A program made the translations under genes and the position numbers. Shown here piece by piece: positions 54,877 to 64,000 of a DNA stretch of 64,000 nt. Source of the stretch: JBGSQR01 sp964509295 (GTDB taxonomy: Bacteria > Desulfobacterota > Desulfuromonadia > Geobacterales > Pseudopelobacteraceae); the NCBI GenBank assembly GCA_964509295.1, contig CAZDWS010000007.1:124001-188000 (forward strand), read 5' to 3'. Position 1 is the first letter of the stretch. Each line of letters starts with the position of its first letter. Under the pieces are notes generated by a model. That model ran no database searches. It was not told where the DNA came from and worked only from the letters and a program-made list of their open reading frames with translations.

Positions 54877-56079
54877 TTATGCAGCAGACAGTTTTGATAT
54901 GATAGTCAGAAAGTTTCTTGTCAGCGCTGGATGAAGTTCAGTACCTGAAAAACCATTTATCATTTCAATAATTAAGTCTAATTCCAGTGGATCTCGGTAA
55001 GAACGTCTTGTGCGTAACGCATCAAAAATATCTGAAATAGTAGTTATCTGGCTACAGATATTTTGCTGCCATCCTGCTGGTACTGCAGGATATCCCGATA
55101 AATCAAATTTAAGGTGATGCTCAAAAGCATTAATAGCTGCCAGCCTTGGAACTCCAGGCACACCGAAGAGGTAACTGGCTCCTTTTATGGGATGAGACTG
55201 CATGATTTCATATTCATGTTCAGTTAAAGCTTCATTTTTTGTCAGAATTTCTTCAGGAATAAAAAGTTTACCAATGTCATGGAGCATACCGGCTACTCCA
55301 ATATCATTTAACAGTGGGCCATCTATGCCAAGTTGGGAAGCCTGGGCAATATTGAGAATACTGACATTGGTTGAATGAGTGAAAGTGTATTCATCAGCTT
55401 GTCGCAATGCAGCCATAACCAGTAAAGCCTGGCCTTCTTGGTGATATGCATCTACAAATGATGAGACAATTTCGATGACTCCGTTTATCTTGAGTTTATG
55501 ACGAAGCTTTACTGTCTCGTATATTTCCCTGAACCGGTCTATTTCAGCTTGAGGTATTTCTGCAATTGTAATAGGTCCTTTTGGGTTGGGTAATACATGT
55601 GAATCAGTTGTATGTGAAGAATTTGATTCGCTATGTTTAAATTCAGAATATTCAGTTATTTCGCCTGGACCTTGGTTCTGCCTTATTTCAAGCCAACCGA
55701 GGCGAATATGTTCGGTGGAATTTATCTCTTTTGAAGCATCAGCCCCTTGTCTCGATAATGCAGTTATAAGCTGATTTATTTCAGTTCGTTTAACTCCCTG
55801 GATCAATCTTATATGTCCTATACCACGTGATGTCAGAATCTGTGCAAAACGGTTAAGAAAAAGACTGACTTCTTGTGGTTGTCCCTCAATAACTATTTCA
55901 TTTTCAATGATAACCAGTGAAAATTCACTTCTTTCTTCCAGTGCTTTGTTGAGGCTGTCATATGCCTGGTGAGATAGTCGAACAACCTGAGGGTGCTCCA
56001 CATTATACAGGGCTGCATTGGCTATTGCAGACAGTAGGTGCCTTATGAAGTCTTTGATGAATGAAATATTTTTGTTCAA
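54877..56079 (-). CDS. HD-GYP-type phosphodiesterase with an N-terminal unknown domain (400 aa)
   Basis: C-terminal HD-GYP domain (about 205-390): MLHDIGKLFIPEEIL holds the metal-binding HD pair, and NAFEHHLKFDLSGYPAVP replaces the usual HHERxDGxGYP, so a residue or two are non-standard and activity should be tested. Such domains hydrolyse cyclic-di-GMP. N-terminal about 130 residues (FIRHLLSAIANAALYNVEHPQVVRLS...SRGIGHIRLIQGVKRTEINQL) resemble the N-terminus of the HEAT protein next door. Overlaps that gene by 4 nt, so they form an operon. Confidence 0.82.
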   Translation of the reverse strand: MNKNISFIKDFIRHLLSAIANAALYNVEHPQVVRLSHQAYDSLNKALEERSEFSLVIIENEIVIEGQPQEVSLFLNRFAQILTSRGIGHIRLIQGVKRTEINQLITALSRQGADASKEINSTEHIRLGWLEIRQNQGPGEITEYSEFKHSESNSSHTTDSHVLPNPKGPITIAEIPQAEIDRFREIYETVKLRHKLKINGVIEIVSSFVDAYHQEGQALLVMAALRQADEYTFTHSTNVSILNIAQASQLGIDGPLLNDIGVAGMLHDIGKLFIPEEILTKNEALTEHEYEIMQSHPIKGASYLFGVPGVPRLAAINAFEHHLKFDLSGYPAVPAGWQQNICSQITTISDIFDALRTRRSYRDPLELDLIIEMINGFSGTELHPALTRNFLTIISKLSAA

Positions 56080-58265
56080 GGAGTTCTCTCCACCATCAGT
56101 TTAAGTGTTTCAGATGCTTGAATGGCAATATCACCATTTCCGGACGATAGCTGGAGTAAGACCGGTCTTGCAATTTCAGCAGGGTAGAGACGCAGTGAGC
56201 GAACCACTTCAGACTTAAGTTTGTTTAGTTGTCTTCCATTCAGCAGGCTTTTGGAGGCAAGCAATTTTGCTAACTCAGGAAGTGCTTCAACTTTACCAAT
56301 TTCACCTAAAGCTTGTATGGCTGCACTTTTAAATTCACATTCGATGCTGTTGAATCCAGGTTTTGATATGATAGCAATCAGTTTTTTGTATACATCAACT
56401 GAACGGCTTCTTTCAGCTAGATTAATGGCTGCAAGTTGCGTCTCTTTGTCGTTGCAGCTCATGTCATATAGAATTTGACGTTCCGCTCCTGGATCTTGAA
56501 AATGCAGACATGTACGAAGCGCCTCCTGGCGTACGCGATAGTTCGGATGATGCATAAGGTGTCGGATGTGCTCAAGAACACTATTGTCGTTGAGTGTGCG
56601 GAGAATAATGATCAGATTACGTAATACAAACCAGCGGCTATCAGAGAGTCGAGACAGGATGTGTTCACGCGCCAGTAAACCAAATTCCTGTAATCTATCC
56701 ATGAGGAACCTCCTCAGGGAAAGATTTTCTTCTTCAGCCAGTCTATCCAGTAATACTTCAATAAAAGGTTCACCTATAACTTTTATCAGGCTGTTAATAT
56801 TGTCATATCTTGATTTGCCCCATGTTGTTAAGCCTACCAGCATTTCTTCAAGGCATTCTCTCGATGTATAGTTATTACGAAGGCTTTGGCGTATTGTAAG
56901 AGGGATTTCCGGTGCATCACATTGTAAGACAAGACGGATTAGTTGTTCATAATCTCCTGTCTGTAAAAGGTAATAATAGGAGTCACTGAGATTGCTGATT
57001 AATACCTGGTTGTGCTCTCCATCTGCATCAAGTCGCATCAATTGGAGAATGATTTCAGATACATGATTTTCAAGCAAATTAGCATCAAGTGTTGAAGTTA
57101 TTGCTCTGGTTTCAGGCTCACTCAGGATGGAGGGTGGTTCCGAGGACACAATTCGTTCTAATAATGCTTGATATGATTCAGGAGTAAAATCTTCTGTTTC
57201 ATGTTCACAAAAGATATCTTTTATTTTCTGATTGATTTCAATACTATTTTGAGATTGTCTGGTAAGCTCGTTTTGCCGTTCAATCGCATGCGAACTTAAT
57301 TTCTGGATCAGGCTTAGATATCCTGACGGTAAATTCAAACGGTTTTGTTTAGCATCTTCCTGTGTAGAAATTAACATGTTTTCGGAAAAACGAGATAAGA
57401 CCTCATTAGCTACAACTTCACCGGATAAAGAATTAACATCAAAACAGTTGCTGAGAAATTTTTGTCGCAACTTCGGGGCAAGATTGTTAACAAAAATAGC
57501 AAGCTTGTCATAGATTTTAGGTTTCAGTATTGATGACTTAGCCTCCGAGCTTTCCTGTTGTTGTTCAACTGCAGACAATGCATCAATAAAGGTAAATTGA
57601 GGTTCTAAGTCTGATGCGTCCAGTAATCTGTTAAGTTGCTTTGCAAGTGCTTCAGGGGCTATATCTTCTTCAGATAAGATGTCATTTGATGAATTGCTGT
57701 TGCCCTGTGTACCCTGAATAAGGCTATGTGTGAATGTCTCCCATAACCCTTTTGGGGGCTGTTGGATTTTATTTGCTGATATCGATTCAGCTTCAGTGGC
57801 ACTGAATAAATCATATTGAATTGGTTTGATGGAGATGGAGCTAATTCTGGATTTTTCCCACACGACGGATATGCCGCCATGTTTTAGCAGTTCATCACGT
57901 TTCAGGCTCAGTATAATATTAAAATTTCTGAGTTCATCCGCTTTTAGGCCTGGATGCAGGATTAATACGCCAATACCATGTTCATAAAGTACTTTTGCAA
58001 AATCTTTAAAAACTATATTTTTTTTATCCAAAATTACGTCGCCAACAATCAGTGATTCTCGTGCAATACCGATCAAGATATGATCATCATGAGTAAAAAG
58101 TTTATTGTAAAAGGTGATTACCTTGTTGAAGGAAGTTTCTATTACAGGATGTTCTTTGGGGTAGGAGCGGAAATTACGGTGAGCTATATTCAGTTCAATT
58201 ATCAGAGCGCTGAGATGATTGGAGTCGAAAACAGTTTCGGGTGTTTCGGTCTGTTTATTATCCAC
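56076..58265 (-). CDS. HEAT-repeat protein with the same N-terminal domain as the HD-GYP neighbour (729 aa)
   Basis: GTG start 58265 with AAGG upstream is preferred: a TTG at 58310 overlaps a likely -10 hexamer (TATAAT on the minus strand at 58315-58310). The N-terminal about 140 residues (LNIAHRNFRSYPKEHPVIETS...HGIGVLILHPGLKADELRNF) parallel those of the HD-GYP protein. The C-terminal about 260 residues are HEAT/PBS-type helical repeats (LFAREHILSRLSDSRWFVLRNLIIILRTL, HHPNYRVRQEALRTC). Probably a scaffold in the same signalling unit. Confidence 0.75.
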   Translation of the reverse strand: MDNKQTETPETVFDSNHLSALIIELNIAHRNFRSYPKEHPVIETSFNKVITFYNKLFTHDDHILIGIARESLIVGDVILDKKNIVFKDFAKVLYEHGIGVLILHPGLKADELRNFNIILSLKRDELLKHGGISVVWEKSRISSISIKPIQYDLFSATEAESISANKIQQPPKGLWETFTHSLIQGTQGNSNSSNDILSEEDIAPEALAKQLNRLLDASDLEPQFTFIDALSAVEQQQESSEAKSSILKPKIYDKLAIFVNNLAPKLRQKFLSNCFDVNSLSGEVVANEVLSRFSENMLISTQEDAKQNRLNLPSGYLSLIQKLSSHAIERQNELTRQSQNSIEINQKIKDIFCEHETEDFTPESYQALLERIVSSEPPSILSEPETRAITSTLDANLLENHVSEIILQLMRLDADGEHNQVLISNLSDSYYYLLQTGDYEQLIRLVLQCDAPEIPLTIRQSLRNNYTSRECLEEMLVGLTTWGKSRYDNINSLIKVIGEPFIEVLLDRLAEEENLSLRRFLMDRLQEFGLLAREHILSRLSDSRWFVLRNLIIILRTLNDNSVLEHIRHLMHHPNYRVRQEALRTCLHFQDPGAERQILYDMSCNDKETQLAAINLAERSRSVDVYKKLIAIISKPGFNSIECEFKSAAIQALGEIGKVEALPELAKLLASKSLLNGRQLNKLKSEVVRSLRLYPAEIARPVLLQLSSGNGDIAIQASETLKLMVERTP

Positions 58266-58309
58266 AATTTGCCTTGATTGCTGACGCCAATTAATTTTGT
58301 ATTTTGGCA

Positions 58310-58339
58310 ATTATATAGCAAATAAGTATTAATCTTCAA
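58310..58339 (-). promoter_or_regulatory. Possible promoter of the HEAT/HD-GYP operon
   Basis: On the minus strand TTGAAG (58339-58334), 18 bp, TATAAT (58315-58310); the start would fall near 58303, about 40 nt before the GTG. The 58340-58466 gap is AT-rich and must also hold the divergent malQ promoter, which I could not pin down. Confidence 0.5.
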
Positions 58340-58466
58340 AACATTAAATTTAGATTTTCCTATAAAAATAATTTGTTGTAATGACTTTTGGAATTTGAGT
58401 ATGTTTTTTTATGAACAAATAGCATATCTTAATAGTCGTTTCTATTCTCAGTGATAGAGGTAATAA

Positions 58467-59951
58467 ATGCTAAATGACAGATCATGCGGTGTGCTTTTGC
58501 ATCCGACATCTTTACCCGGACCAGAGGGAATAGGTACATTAGGAGAAGATGCTAGGCACTTTGTTGACTTATTGTCAAATTCCGGTATTTCTTTTTGGCA
58601 AATTTTACCATTATCACCACCAGCATGTGGTGAATCACCTTATTCCGCATTTTCCGCCTTTGCAGGCAACCCACTTCTTGTTGATCTTTCCCAACTAGTA
58701 CTTGAAGGTGATCTGCCAGAATTATCCTGTCCGTCCAATCCAGATGGAAGCCGGATTGATTTCGAGTCTATAACAGAGCTAAAGATGGAGCTTCTAAAAA
58801 AAGCAGCCACAACGTTCCTTGCAGGTAACAAGTGCCAGAGAATGGAGTCTTTCTGGTATTTTTGCGATACAACTCCATGGTTGCATGACTATGCATTGTT
58901 TATGGCACTAAAAAATAATTATAATGGAGCCAGTTGGCATAAATGGCCTGCAGCAAGCGCTAATCTGAAACCGGGAGTTTATGAAAAATTTTCAGTGGAG
59001 TTGGGGACAGAAATTGGTGTTCAAAAATATATACAATGGCAGTTTTATCGTCAATGGCTGGCATTACGGACTTATGCGAATTCCCAAGGTATTAAAATCT
59101 TAGGTGACCTACCCATTTTTGTTGCCTATGACTCTGTCGATGTTTGGCGTAATCGAAAACTGTTTCTACTGGATGAAAACGGAAAACCTAAATCTGTGGC
59201 TGGTGTTCCGCCTGATTATTTTAGTTCAAACGGCCAGTTATGGGGCAATCCTCTTTATGACTGGGATATGCATTATTCTGAAGGATATGGCTGGTGGATA
59301 GAGCGTATCAGGCATACTCTTTCGCTTTTCGACGCAGTGCGGATTGATCATTTTCGTGGGTTTGAGGCGGCATGGCATGTTCCAGCTTCACATAGAACAG
59401 CCAAAAACGGTAAATGGGCCAAAGGTCCGGGCTATAGTCTCTTTGCAGCCATGAAGGGTGCACTTGGAGAACTTTCTATTATAGCTGAGGATCTTGGAGT
59501 CATCACACCTGAAGTTGTTGAATTAAGAGATCGTTGTGGATTTCCCGGAATGAAAATATTGCAATTTGCATTTGATTCAGGATCAGAAAATCCCTATTTA
59601 CCCCATAATTTTTCTAAAAATTGTGTTGTCTATACAGGTACTCACGATAACGATACTACGCTTGGTTGGTATAATGGACTCACCAGACAACAAAAATTGC
59701 ATGTTTGTAGTTATATTGGGTGTTGTGAAAATGAAATTGTTGCTGGACTGATTCGAACAGCAATGATGTCAGTTGCCAACACGACAATAATTCCTTTTCA
59801 GGATTTACTAGGTCTTGATTCCATGGCAAGGATGAATATCCCTGGGACTGCAACCGGTAACTGGGCATGGCGCTTTTGTTGGGATCAGGTCGAGCAGTGT
59901 TATTGGTCTGATTTTGCTGACATGATAAAACTTTACGGACGCCGTGGATAA
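58467..59951 (+). CDS. malQ: 4-alpha-glucanotransferase (amylomaltase)
   Basis: 494 residues, GH77 family. Seen: LLHPTSLPGPEGIGTLGEDARHFVDLL, LPIFVAYDSVDVWRN, the nucleophile region FDAVRIDHFRGFEAAWHVP (Asp), acid/base region IIAEDLGVITPEV (Glu) and the stabilising YTGTHDNDTTLGWY (Asp). It moves alpha-1,4-glucan segments in glycogen/maltodextrin metabolism. ATG 58467 with AGAGGT upstream. Stands alone between divergent and downstream units. Confidence 0.95.
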   Translation: MLNDRSCGVLLHPTSLPGPEGIGTLGEDARHFVDLLSNSGISFWQILPLSPPACGESPYSAFSAFAGNPLLVDLSQLVLEGDLPELSCPSNPDGSRIDFESITELKMELLKKAATTFLAGNKCQRMESFWYFCDTTPWLHDYALFMALKNNYNGASWHKWPAASANLKPGVYEKFSVELGTEIGVQKYIQWQFYRQWLALRTYANSQGIKILGDLPIFVAYDSVDVWRNRKLFLLDENGKPKSVAGVPPDYFSSNGQLWGNPLYDWDMHYSEGYGWWIERIRHTLSLFDAVRIDHFRGFEAAWHVPASHRTAKNGKWAKGPGYSLFAAMKGALGELSIIAEDLGVITPEVVELRDRCGFPGMKILQFAFDSGSENPYLPHNFSKNCVVYTGTHDNDTTLGWYNGLTRQQKLHVCSYIGCCENEIVAGLIRTAMMSVANTTIIPFQDLLGLDSMARMNIPGTATGNWAWRFCWDQVEQCYWSDFADMIKLYGRRG

Positions 59952-60054
59952 GTCGGTTTTGTAAATAATCTTGACAAATAGGCTGTATTGAATATACTTG
60001 CGTACTTTGATTTTGAAATTTATGTAACATGATGTTTTATTATGGATATAGCCA

Positions 60055-60594
60055 TTGAAAATTGTTTTAGACCATATTACTGGAAAACCGCTGGAGTTAA
60101 ATGGCGAAAAAGCTATCGAATTTTTTCCGGCACTTGTTGAAGCTCAGGCGGCTGGTGAATGTGTTTTTAATGCTCCTGTAAGCTATTCCCTGGCGGCATC
60201 AAAAGAGTTTGGGCATATAAGGGTTTCCGGTGATGTTAAAACTTCAGTCCTGATATCCTGTTCGCGATGTCTTGCTGAATACGAATCTCCCATAAGTTCA
60301 TATTTTACAATTATCTTCAGAAAGGGAGTCGTTGATCCTGATTTTAGTGAAGATGAAACTGAGCTTAGCGAAGATGATCTGATCTCCTCTGTTTATAGCG
60401 GGGATGAAATAGATTTGACGCATGATATAGAAGAACAGGTTGCAATGGCAATTCCTTTAAAACCGCTCTGTGAAGAGAGTTGCAAGGGGTTGTGCCCAGA
60501 ATGTGGAGTTGATTTAAATAAGTCATCATGTACATGTACCGAAAAGGCGTTTAACTTCAAGTTCAGCGCTCTTAAGGACTTTAAAGTAAAATAG
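60055..60594 (+). CDS. YceD/DUF177 family protein
   Basis: 179 residues. TTG start at 60055; an in-frame TAG lies 4 nt upstream so no earlier start exists. The family core VKTSVLISCSRCLAEYESPISSYF and EESCKGLCPECGVDLNKSSCTC (four-Cys zinc-type cluster) is present. DUF177 precedes rpmF in most bacteria and is linked to 23S rRNA accumulation in plants and bacteria. Same operon as L32 and the fatty-acid genes. Confidence 0.9.
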   Translation: MKIVLDHITGKPLELNGEKAIEFFPALVEAQAAGECVFNAPVSYSLAASKEFGHIRVSGDVKTSVLISCSRCLAEYESPISSYFTIIFRKGVVDPDFSEDETELSEDDLISSVYSGDEIDLTHDIEEQVAMAIPLKPLCEESCKGLCPECGVDLNKSSCTCTEKAFNFKFSALKDFKVK

Positions 60595-60647
60595 ATAACA
60601 GCGATGGTGGTGGCAAGATCCCAACCACCTGAAAAAGGAGAATCAAG

Positions 60648-60833
60648 ATGGCAGTACCCAAGAAGAAAACATCCAAATCACGTAAAAACATGAGAAGGGC
60701 ACATGATTTTTTGACTGTACAGTCAGTTTCAACATGTCCTCAGTGTAAATCTCCCAAGCTTCCTCATCGTGTTTGTCCTACTTGCGGTGTTTATAAGGGA
60801 AAAGAAGTTATTGCAAATCCTAAAACACTCTAA
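60648..60833 (+). CDS. rpmF: 50S ribosomal protein L32
   Basis: 61 residues, beginning MAVPKKKTSKSRKNMRRAHDFL, with the zinc cysteines in TCPQCKSPKLPHRVCPTCGVYKG. Zinc-binding (Cys4) form. Ribosome site AAAAGGAG. 15 nt before plsX. Confidence 0.96.
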   Translation: MAVPKKKTSKSRKNMRRAHDFLTVQSVSTCPQCKSPKLPHRVCPTCGVYKGKEVIANPKTL

Positions 60834-60848
60834 GAGAGCGTCTTTATC

Positions 60849-61904
60849 GTGTCTTTACCACAATTGAAGAGAGTAGCTGTAGATGCAATGGGTGGAGATA
60901 ATGCTCCCGAAATTGAAGTGGCTGGTGCAGTGGCCGCCTGTCGTGAATTTGGTATTTCAGTGACATTGGTTGGTGATAGTGCTCGTCTTGAGGCCGAATT
61001 GGCCAAGCATGCCATTAAAGGTCTTGATATTGATATTTGTCATGCCAGTGAAGTTGTGGGTATGCATGATTCCGCGTCCGATGCGGTCAGAAAAAAACGG
61101 AACTCATCAATACGACTCGCTTTTGATCTGGTAAAAGACGGGAAAGCTTGTGCAGCTGTCAGCGCCGGTAATTCCGGCGCCACAATGGCGGCAGGTATGT
61201 TTGTACTTAAGCGAATTAAGGGGATTGAACGTCCGGCAATAGCTCAGATTTTTCCTACACTAAAAGGTAAAACTCTCGTTCTTGATGTGGGTGGCAATGT
61301 TGACTGCAAGCCAATTCATCTGGTTCAGTTTGCTATTATGGGTGAGGTTTATGCGCGATATGCCATGGGAATTGAGAATCCTGAGGTTGGTTTGCTTTCC
61401 AATGGAGAAGAAGATTCCAAGGGCAACGAACTAACGCGTGAAACCAATATGATTTTGCGAAAAACATCACTTAATTATGCTGGATATGTTGAAGGGCGTG
61501 ATATCTTTAAGGGAACAGCAGATGTTGTTGTTTGTGATGGCTTTGTTGGAAACGTCGTCCTTAAATCATCGGAAGGCTTAGCCGAAGCTATTGGTAGAAT
61601 GTTGAAAGAAGAAATTCTGAAAAGCTGGATATCAAAGATTGGGTACTTGTTTGTTCGTAGTGCCTTTGCTCGATTCAAAAAAATTGTTGATTATGCTGAA
61701 TATGGTGGAGCACCATTGATTGGTATCAATGGGGTTGGCATGATTTGTCATGGCGGTTCTAATGTAAAAGCAATTAAAAATGCAATTAGATTTGCCAATG
61801 AATATGCTCGAAGTGGAGTGACTGAACACGTTGCTGAAAAGCTTACCGAAAATCATGCTGTTTTTTTACAACGTGAAAATCTAAATAACCAGGCGGCTGT
61901 GTAA
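60849..61904 (+). CDS. plsX: Phosphate acyltransferase PlsX
   Basis: 351 residues; GTG start at 60849 with AGAGAG upstream. Family wording VAVDAMGGDNAPEIEVAGA, the Gly-rich AAVSAGNSGATMAAGMFVLKRIKGIERPAIA and the C-terminal LIGINGVGMICHGGSNVKAIKNAI. It converts acyl-ACP to acyl-phosphate for phospholipid synthesis. Its stop overlaps the fabH start as TAATG. Confidence 0.96.
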   Translation: MSLPQLKRVAVDAMGGDNAPEIEVAGAVAACREFGISVTLVGDSARLEAELAKHAIKGLDIDICHASEVVGMHDSASDAVRKKRNSSIRLAFDLVKDGKACAAVSAGNSGATMAAGMFVLKRIKGIERPAIAQIFPTLKGKTLVLDVGGNVDCKPIHLVQFAIMGEVYARYAMGIENPEVGLLSNGEEDSKGNELTRETNMILRKTSLNYAGYVEGRDIFKGTADVVVCDGFVGNVVLKSSEGLAEAIGRMLKEEILKSWISKIGYLFVRSAFARFKKIVDYAEYGGAPLIGINGVGMICHGGSNVKAIKNAIRFANEYARSGVTEHVAEKLTENHAVFLQRENLNNQAAV

Positions 61905-62899
61905 TGAGTATGAAATTGCTTAGAGCCAAAATCACCGGGACCGGATCTGCACTACCGGAAAAGATAGTAACTAATGCTGATTTAGAGAAAATGGTTGATA
62001 CCACTGACGAGTGGATAACAGTCCGAACCGGAATCAAACAGCGTAGAATCGCAGCAGATGGGGAATATACATCCTCTTTTGCTGTTGAAGCCTCTCGTAA
62101 GGCTATTGAAATGGCCGGCATAAATGCTGAAGATATTGACCTTATTATTCTTGGAACAATCACCCCAGATTTCCCTTTTCCAGCAACAGCATGTATAATT
62201 CAGCATGAACTAGGAGCCCGTAACGCGACAGCTTTTGATATTTCTGCCGCCTGTACAGGGTTTGTTTGTGGACTTTCAATTGCCGAGAAATATATAAGTA
62301 CAGGTAGTGTCAAGAAGGCTCTGGTTATTGGTGCTGAGGTTCTGTCGCGTATCGTTGACTGGACAGACAGAAATACATGTATCATTTTTGGAGATGGTGC
62401 CGGAGCAGCAATTGTTGAGGCTTCAGAAGGTGATGAAGGAATATTGTCAACACATCTTTTTAGCAATGGAGCATATTGGAATACGCTATATCAACCTGGT
62501 TTTGGAAGCAGAAATCCAGTTGGCTGTGAACGTACTATTGCAGAGCGCAACTTTTTCCTGCAGATGGATGGTAATGAGGTTTACAAACAGGCGGTCAGGT
62601 CGATGGAAGAGGCAGCACTCACTGCCCTTAAAGCAAATGATATGACTGCAAATGACCTTTCTCTGTTTATTCCACATCAGGCGAATATTCGTATTGTTGA
62701 AGCCATTGGCAAGCGTTTAAAAGTTCCGTCGGAAAAAGTTTTTGTAAATCTTCACAAGTATGGCAACACTTCCGCCGCTTCCGTACCTATTGCTCTTGAT
62801 GAGGCAAACAGGGAGGGCAGGCTTAAGCAGGGTGACATTATTCTGCTTGACGCGTTCGGTGGTGGATATACTTACGGTTCTGCCCTTATTCGCTGGTAG
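61904..62899 (+). CDS. fabH: Beta-ketoacyl-ACP synthase III
   Basis: 331 residues. Catalytic triad: Cys in FDISAACTGFVCGLS, His in SLFIPHQANIRIVEA and Asn in VNLHKYGNTSAASVP. It condenses acetyl-CoA with malonyl-ACP to begin fatty-acid synthesis. Start ATG overlaps plsX (TAATG); a second ATG two codons on (MKLLRAK) is also possible. Standard size. Confidence 0.96.
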   Translation: MSMKLLRAKITGTGSALPEKIVTNADLEKMVDTTDEWITVRTGIKQRRIAADGEYTSSFAVEASRKAIEMAGINAEDIDLIILGTITPDFPFPATACIIQHELGARNATAFDISAACTGFVCGLSIAEKYISTGSVKKALVIGAEVLSRIVDWTDRNTCIIFGDGAGAAIVEASEGDEGILSTHLFSNGAYWNTLYQPGFGSRNPVGCERTIAERNFFLQMDGNEVYKQAVRSMEEAALTALKANDMTANDLSLFIPHQANIRIVEAIGKRLKVPSEKVFVNLHKYGNTSAASVPIALDEANREGRLKQGDIILLDAFGGGYTYGSALIRW

Positions 62900-62948
62900 C
62901 TCGCTTTTTTGTAGAACTAAATTCAAGTGAATTAGTGAGGTTATTGTT

Positions 62949-63875
62949 ATGAGTAAAACCGCTTTTATTTTCCCAGGACAGGGTTCACAGTACTCAGGTA
63001 TGGGTAAGGAACTATCAGCGTCATTTCCAGTCGCACGTCAGGTTTTTGATGAGGCTGACGAAGCACTCGGCTTTAAACTTTCCAATATCTGTTTTGAAGG
63101 CAGTGAAGAAGAACTCAAGCTCACAGCCAATACTCAACCAGCAATTCTTACTTGCAGCATCGCTATCCTTCGTGTCCTTGAGCAGGAAGTCGGTATTAAA
63201 CCAGATTTTCTGGCCGGCCACTCGCTTGGTGAGTTTTCAGCACTCGTCTGTTCAGGTACTATGGCGTTTGCTGATGCCGTTCGTACAGTGCGTGCCCGCG
63301 GTACATTTATGCAGGAAGCTGTACCGGTTGGTACCGGTGCTATGGCTGCAATATTGAGCGCAGATAAAGAAAGCCTTGAAGCAATCTGTGCTGAAGCAGC
63401 ACAGGGTGAAGTTGTTTCTCCTGCAAACTTCAATTCTCCAGGCCAGATAGCAATAGCAGGGCATGTTGGTGCTGTTAACCGGGCCATCGAAATAGCCAAA
63501 GAACGTGGATTCAAAAAAGCCATGATTCTCCCTGTCAGTGCACCTTTTCATTGTGCTCTTATGAAGCCTGCTGCTGACCGACTGACTGCAGTTCTTGAGG
63601 CGATTACATTTTCAGATATTATTTATCCCTATATTGCCAATGTTGATGCATCACCTAACTCGGACAAAGCTAGGGTCAAGAGTCTGTTGATTGAGCAGGT
63701 CTGCTCTCCAGTCTTATGGGAACAGTCTGTACAGAAGATGGTTAGCCTTGGTGTTGATAACTTTCTGGAAGTTGGACCAGGTAAGGTTCTTTCCGGACTG
63801 GTTAAGCGAATAGATAAAAGTGTCACGATTAACAACATAGAAGATGCCTCTGGTCTTGCCGCACTTAAAGGTTAA
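62949..63875 (+). CDS. fabD: Malonyl-CoA:ACP transacylase
   Basis: 308 residues. FIFPGQGSQYSGMGKEL, catalytic Ser in LAGHSLGEFSALV (GHSLG), Arg in ARGTFMQEAVPVGTGAM and His in PVSAPFHCALMKPA. It loads malonate onto ACP. Placed 49 nt after fabH, as in many bacteria. Confidence 0.96.
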   Translation: MSKTAFIFPGQGSQYSGMGKELSASFPVARQVFDEADEALGFKLSNICFEGSEEELKLTANTQPAILTCSIAILRVLEQEVGIKPDFLAGHSLGEFSALVCSGTMAFADAVRTVRARGTFMQEAVPVGTGAMAAILSADKESLEAICAEAAQGEVVSPANFNSPGQIAIAGHVGAVNRAIEIAKERGFKKAMILPVSAPFHCALMKPAADRLTAVLEAITFSDIIYPYIANVDASPNSDKARVKSLLIEQVCSPVLWEQSVQKMVSLGVDNFLEVGPGKVLSGLVKRIDKSVTINNIEDASGLAALKG

Positions 63876-63898
63876 GCCGGATACAGAAAGGTTTGTCA

Positions 63899-64000
63899 TG
63901 GTTAAGGATAGAGTCGCTATAGTAACAGGCGCTTCCCGTGGTATCGGTCGTAGTATTGCTCTGGCGCTTGCAGATGCTGGTGCCAAGATTGTCGCTGTTG
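63899..64000 (+). CDS. fabG: 3-oxoacyl-ACP reductase (5' end, runs off the window)
   Basis: 34 codons visible: MVKDRVAIVTGASRGIGRSIALALADAGAKIVAV, the TGASRGIG Rossmann signature of FabG. Ribosome site AGAAAGG upstream. It is truncated by the window edge, so catalytic residues are not visible. Fits the fabH-fabD-fabG order. Confidence 0.9.

Overview
The window is bacterial chromosome interrupted by one complete-looking, tRNA-integrated prophage. The flanking gene order (rph, XTP pyrophosphatase, RlmD-type methyltransferase, tRNA-Val, thrS-infC-rpmI-rplT-pheS-pheT-ihfA-merR, tRNA-Pro on the left; clpB, HD-GYP, malQ, yceD-rpmF-plsX-fabH-fabD-fabG on the right) and the protein sequences fit a deltaproteobacterium of the Geobacter/Desulfuromonas group (Desulfuromonadales). 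That assignment is from recognition, not from a search.

1-11.2 kb, chromosome: a ComEA-like tail, a small zinc-ribbon protein, an RNA-processing/nucleotide-housecleaning operon, tRNA-Val(GAC), then a translation operon. infC has no AUG, GUG or UUG at its 5' end and appears to start at AUA. 11.19-51.65 kb, prophage of 40,417 bp: a 51-bp direct repeat covering the 3' half of tRNA-Pro(GGG) marks attL and attR, and the integrase abuts attR. Nearly all phage genes are on the minus strand. From right to left: integrase, an exported protein and a CI-like repressor (plus strand); an early control region with palindromic TCTATAGA boxes; CII-like and small early genes; a second (catalytic-domain-only) tyrosine recombinase; SSB-like protein, ThyX and many small genes; a DndC-like PP-loop protein with a DUF5131 and an ASCH protein; a stretch of small zinc-binding genes separated by three attC-like folded sites; a CHC2/TOPRIM/helicase protein; a D12 methylase; an iteron array (candidate origin); a third tyrosine recombinase with a zinc-knuckle-like insertion coupled to a Mor-like activator; a divergent Cas2-like gene; then the late operon. 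The late operon has Mu-like head genes (terminase, a fused portal-MuF protein, protease with nested scaffold, capsid), a lysis cassette placed between head-completion and tail genes, and a long-tail module (tail tube, frameshifted chaperone, tape measure, tip and S74 fibre), ending with a second D12 methylase next to attL.

51.65-64 kb, chromosome: periplasmic rhodanese, ClpB, an HD-GYP protein and a HEAT-repeat protein that appear to share an N-terminal domain, MalQ, and the fatty-acid/phospholipid cluster from YceD to a truncated FabG.

The phage looks like a mosaic: Mu-type head proteins and a Mor-type late activator, but integration by a tyrosine recombinase, no visible DDE transposase, a lambda-like repressor/CII switch and a siphovirus tail. 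Most noteworthy are the attC-like sites around small genes at 39.9-40.7 kb, the repressor-box regulon that includes accessory genes, the zinc-insert recombinase/Mor pair, the iteron array, and the DndC-like/DUF5131 operon.
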